Source of the DNA: Campylobacterales bacterium | GTDB lineage: Bacteria; Campylobacterota; Campylobacteria; Campylobacterales; QNZT01 | DNA: 5,061 nt | Direction of reading: 5' to 3' | Assembly: GCA_027056215.1 (NCBI GenBank) | Contig: JALULO010000296.1 | Coordinates: forward strand, 1 to 5,061 | In this document: one piece after another, positions 4,856 to 5,061 of the stretch | Layout of the letters: each line of letters opens with the position of its first letter | How positions within the stretch are numbered: the stretch's first letter is position 1 | The notes under the pieces: model-generated | Told to the model about the DNA's origin: nothing | Database searches by the model: none | The model's input: the letters and a program-made list of their open reading frames with translations, nothing else | Position numbers and translations under genes: made by a program

Positions 4856-5061
4856 TCAATAAGACTGCTTTTGGGTGCTTTGTACTACTTTCTGAGAAAT
4901 AATACTTAGGTTTTTTGCGACACTATTAGTTTTGTTTGCGATTTGGTGGTTTTCTATTTGTGCTGTTTGAAGTGCATTGATTGAACCTGTGATTTGTGTG
5001 ATAGAATCATTTTGTTGATAGATAGAATCTGAGACGATTTTTATCAGTCCGACCATATGTT
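4856..5061 (-). CDS. methyl-accepting chemotaxis protein, C-terminal end (partial)
   Basis: The frame is open through the right window edge and stops at TGA (4858-4856), giving 67 visible residues; the true start lies outside. The sequence is heptad-patterned helix rich in Gln, Asn, Ser and Ile (IVSDSIYQQNDSITQITGSI, then a Q-x-x-NHQIANKT stretch), as in the descending arm of the chemoreceptor cytoplasmic coiled coil where methylation helices lie, ending QSTQKQSY. This resembles the C-termini of Campylobacter and Sulfurimonas receptors. The kinase-contact hairpin and any sensor and membrane domains would be outside the window. The ATG at 5056 is an internal methionine. There is no C-terminal NWETF-type CheR tether. 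Confidence 0.78.
   Translation of the reverse strand, partial: HMVGLIKIVSDSIYQQNDSITQITGSINALQTAQIENHQIANKTNSVAKNLSIISQKVVQSTQKQSY

Noticed and set aside
1..5061. CRISPR array, tRNA/rRNA, insertion sequence or phage genes
   Set aside because: No regularly spaced repeats, no tRNA-like cloverleaf, no transposase or integrase motifs and no terminal repeats were seen. Most of the window is ordinary chromosomal housekeeping DNA.

Overview
This low-GC window looks like chromosome from a Campylobacterota (Epsilonproteobacteria) species. The evidence is the DnaK tail ending in DDDVIDAEVE, the GrpE/DnaK sequence style, AT-rich intergenic DNA and a chemoreceptor C-terminus of the Helicobacter/Campylobacter/Sulfurimonas type. 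The genus is not certain. Nothing in the window marks it as a mobile element.

Layout, left to right. (1) The last 41 codons of an unidentified + strand gene (1-128) meet an unidentified histidine-rich 236-aa gene on the - strand (125-835) tail to tail. Their stop codons overlap in one TTAA. (2) A 350-nt AT-rich divergent control region (836-1185) has a near-perfect sigma-54 promoter facing left toward the histidine-rich gene and a TTGACA-N17-TATAAA sigma-70 promoter facing right. (3) A 91-aa helix-turn-helix regulator (1186-1461) overlaps a 38-aa basic small ORF (1424-1540) that has its own Shine-Dalgarno sequence. A hairpin follows. (4) A 288-nt control region precedes grpE. It holds a perfect-consensus promoter (TTGACA-N17-TATAAT) and two inverted repeats with the 7-7-7 geometry of the HspR operator HAIR, one lying on the -35 box. 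(5) grpE (1829-2374) and dnaK (2409-4298) form an operon closed by a long perfect hairpin. (6) A small uracil-DNA-glycosylase-superfamily gene of the hypoxanthine/deoxyinosine type (4370-4852) ends 3 nt from the stop of a converging, truncated methyl-accepting chemotaxis protein gene (4856-5061, - strand).

How it works together. DnaK is the Hsp70 chaperone and GrpE its nucleotide-exchange factor, and the HAIR-like sites suggest heat-shock repression of both by HspR. In Helicobacter and Campylobacter hrcA heads this operon. Here no hrcA lies immediately upstream; the HTH gene is unrelated to HrcA. The glycosylase would remove deaminated bases from DNA and the chemoreceptor fragment belongs to chemotaxis. 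The sigma-54 promoter raises the possibility that the unknown 236-aa protein belongs to a flagellar or nitrogen-type RpoN regulon. The points most worth a second look are the paired HAIR-like operators, the sigma-54 promoter in front of an unknown histidine-rich protein, and the HTH/small-ORF pair.
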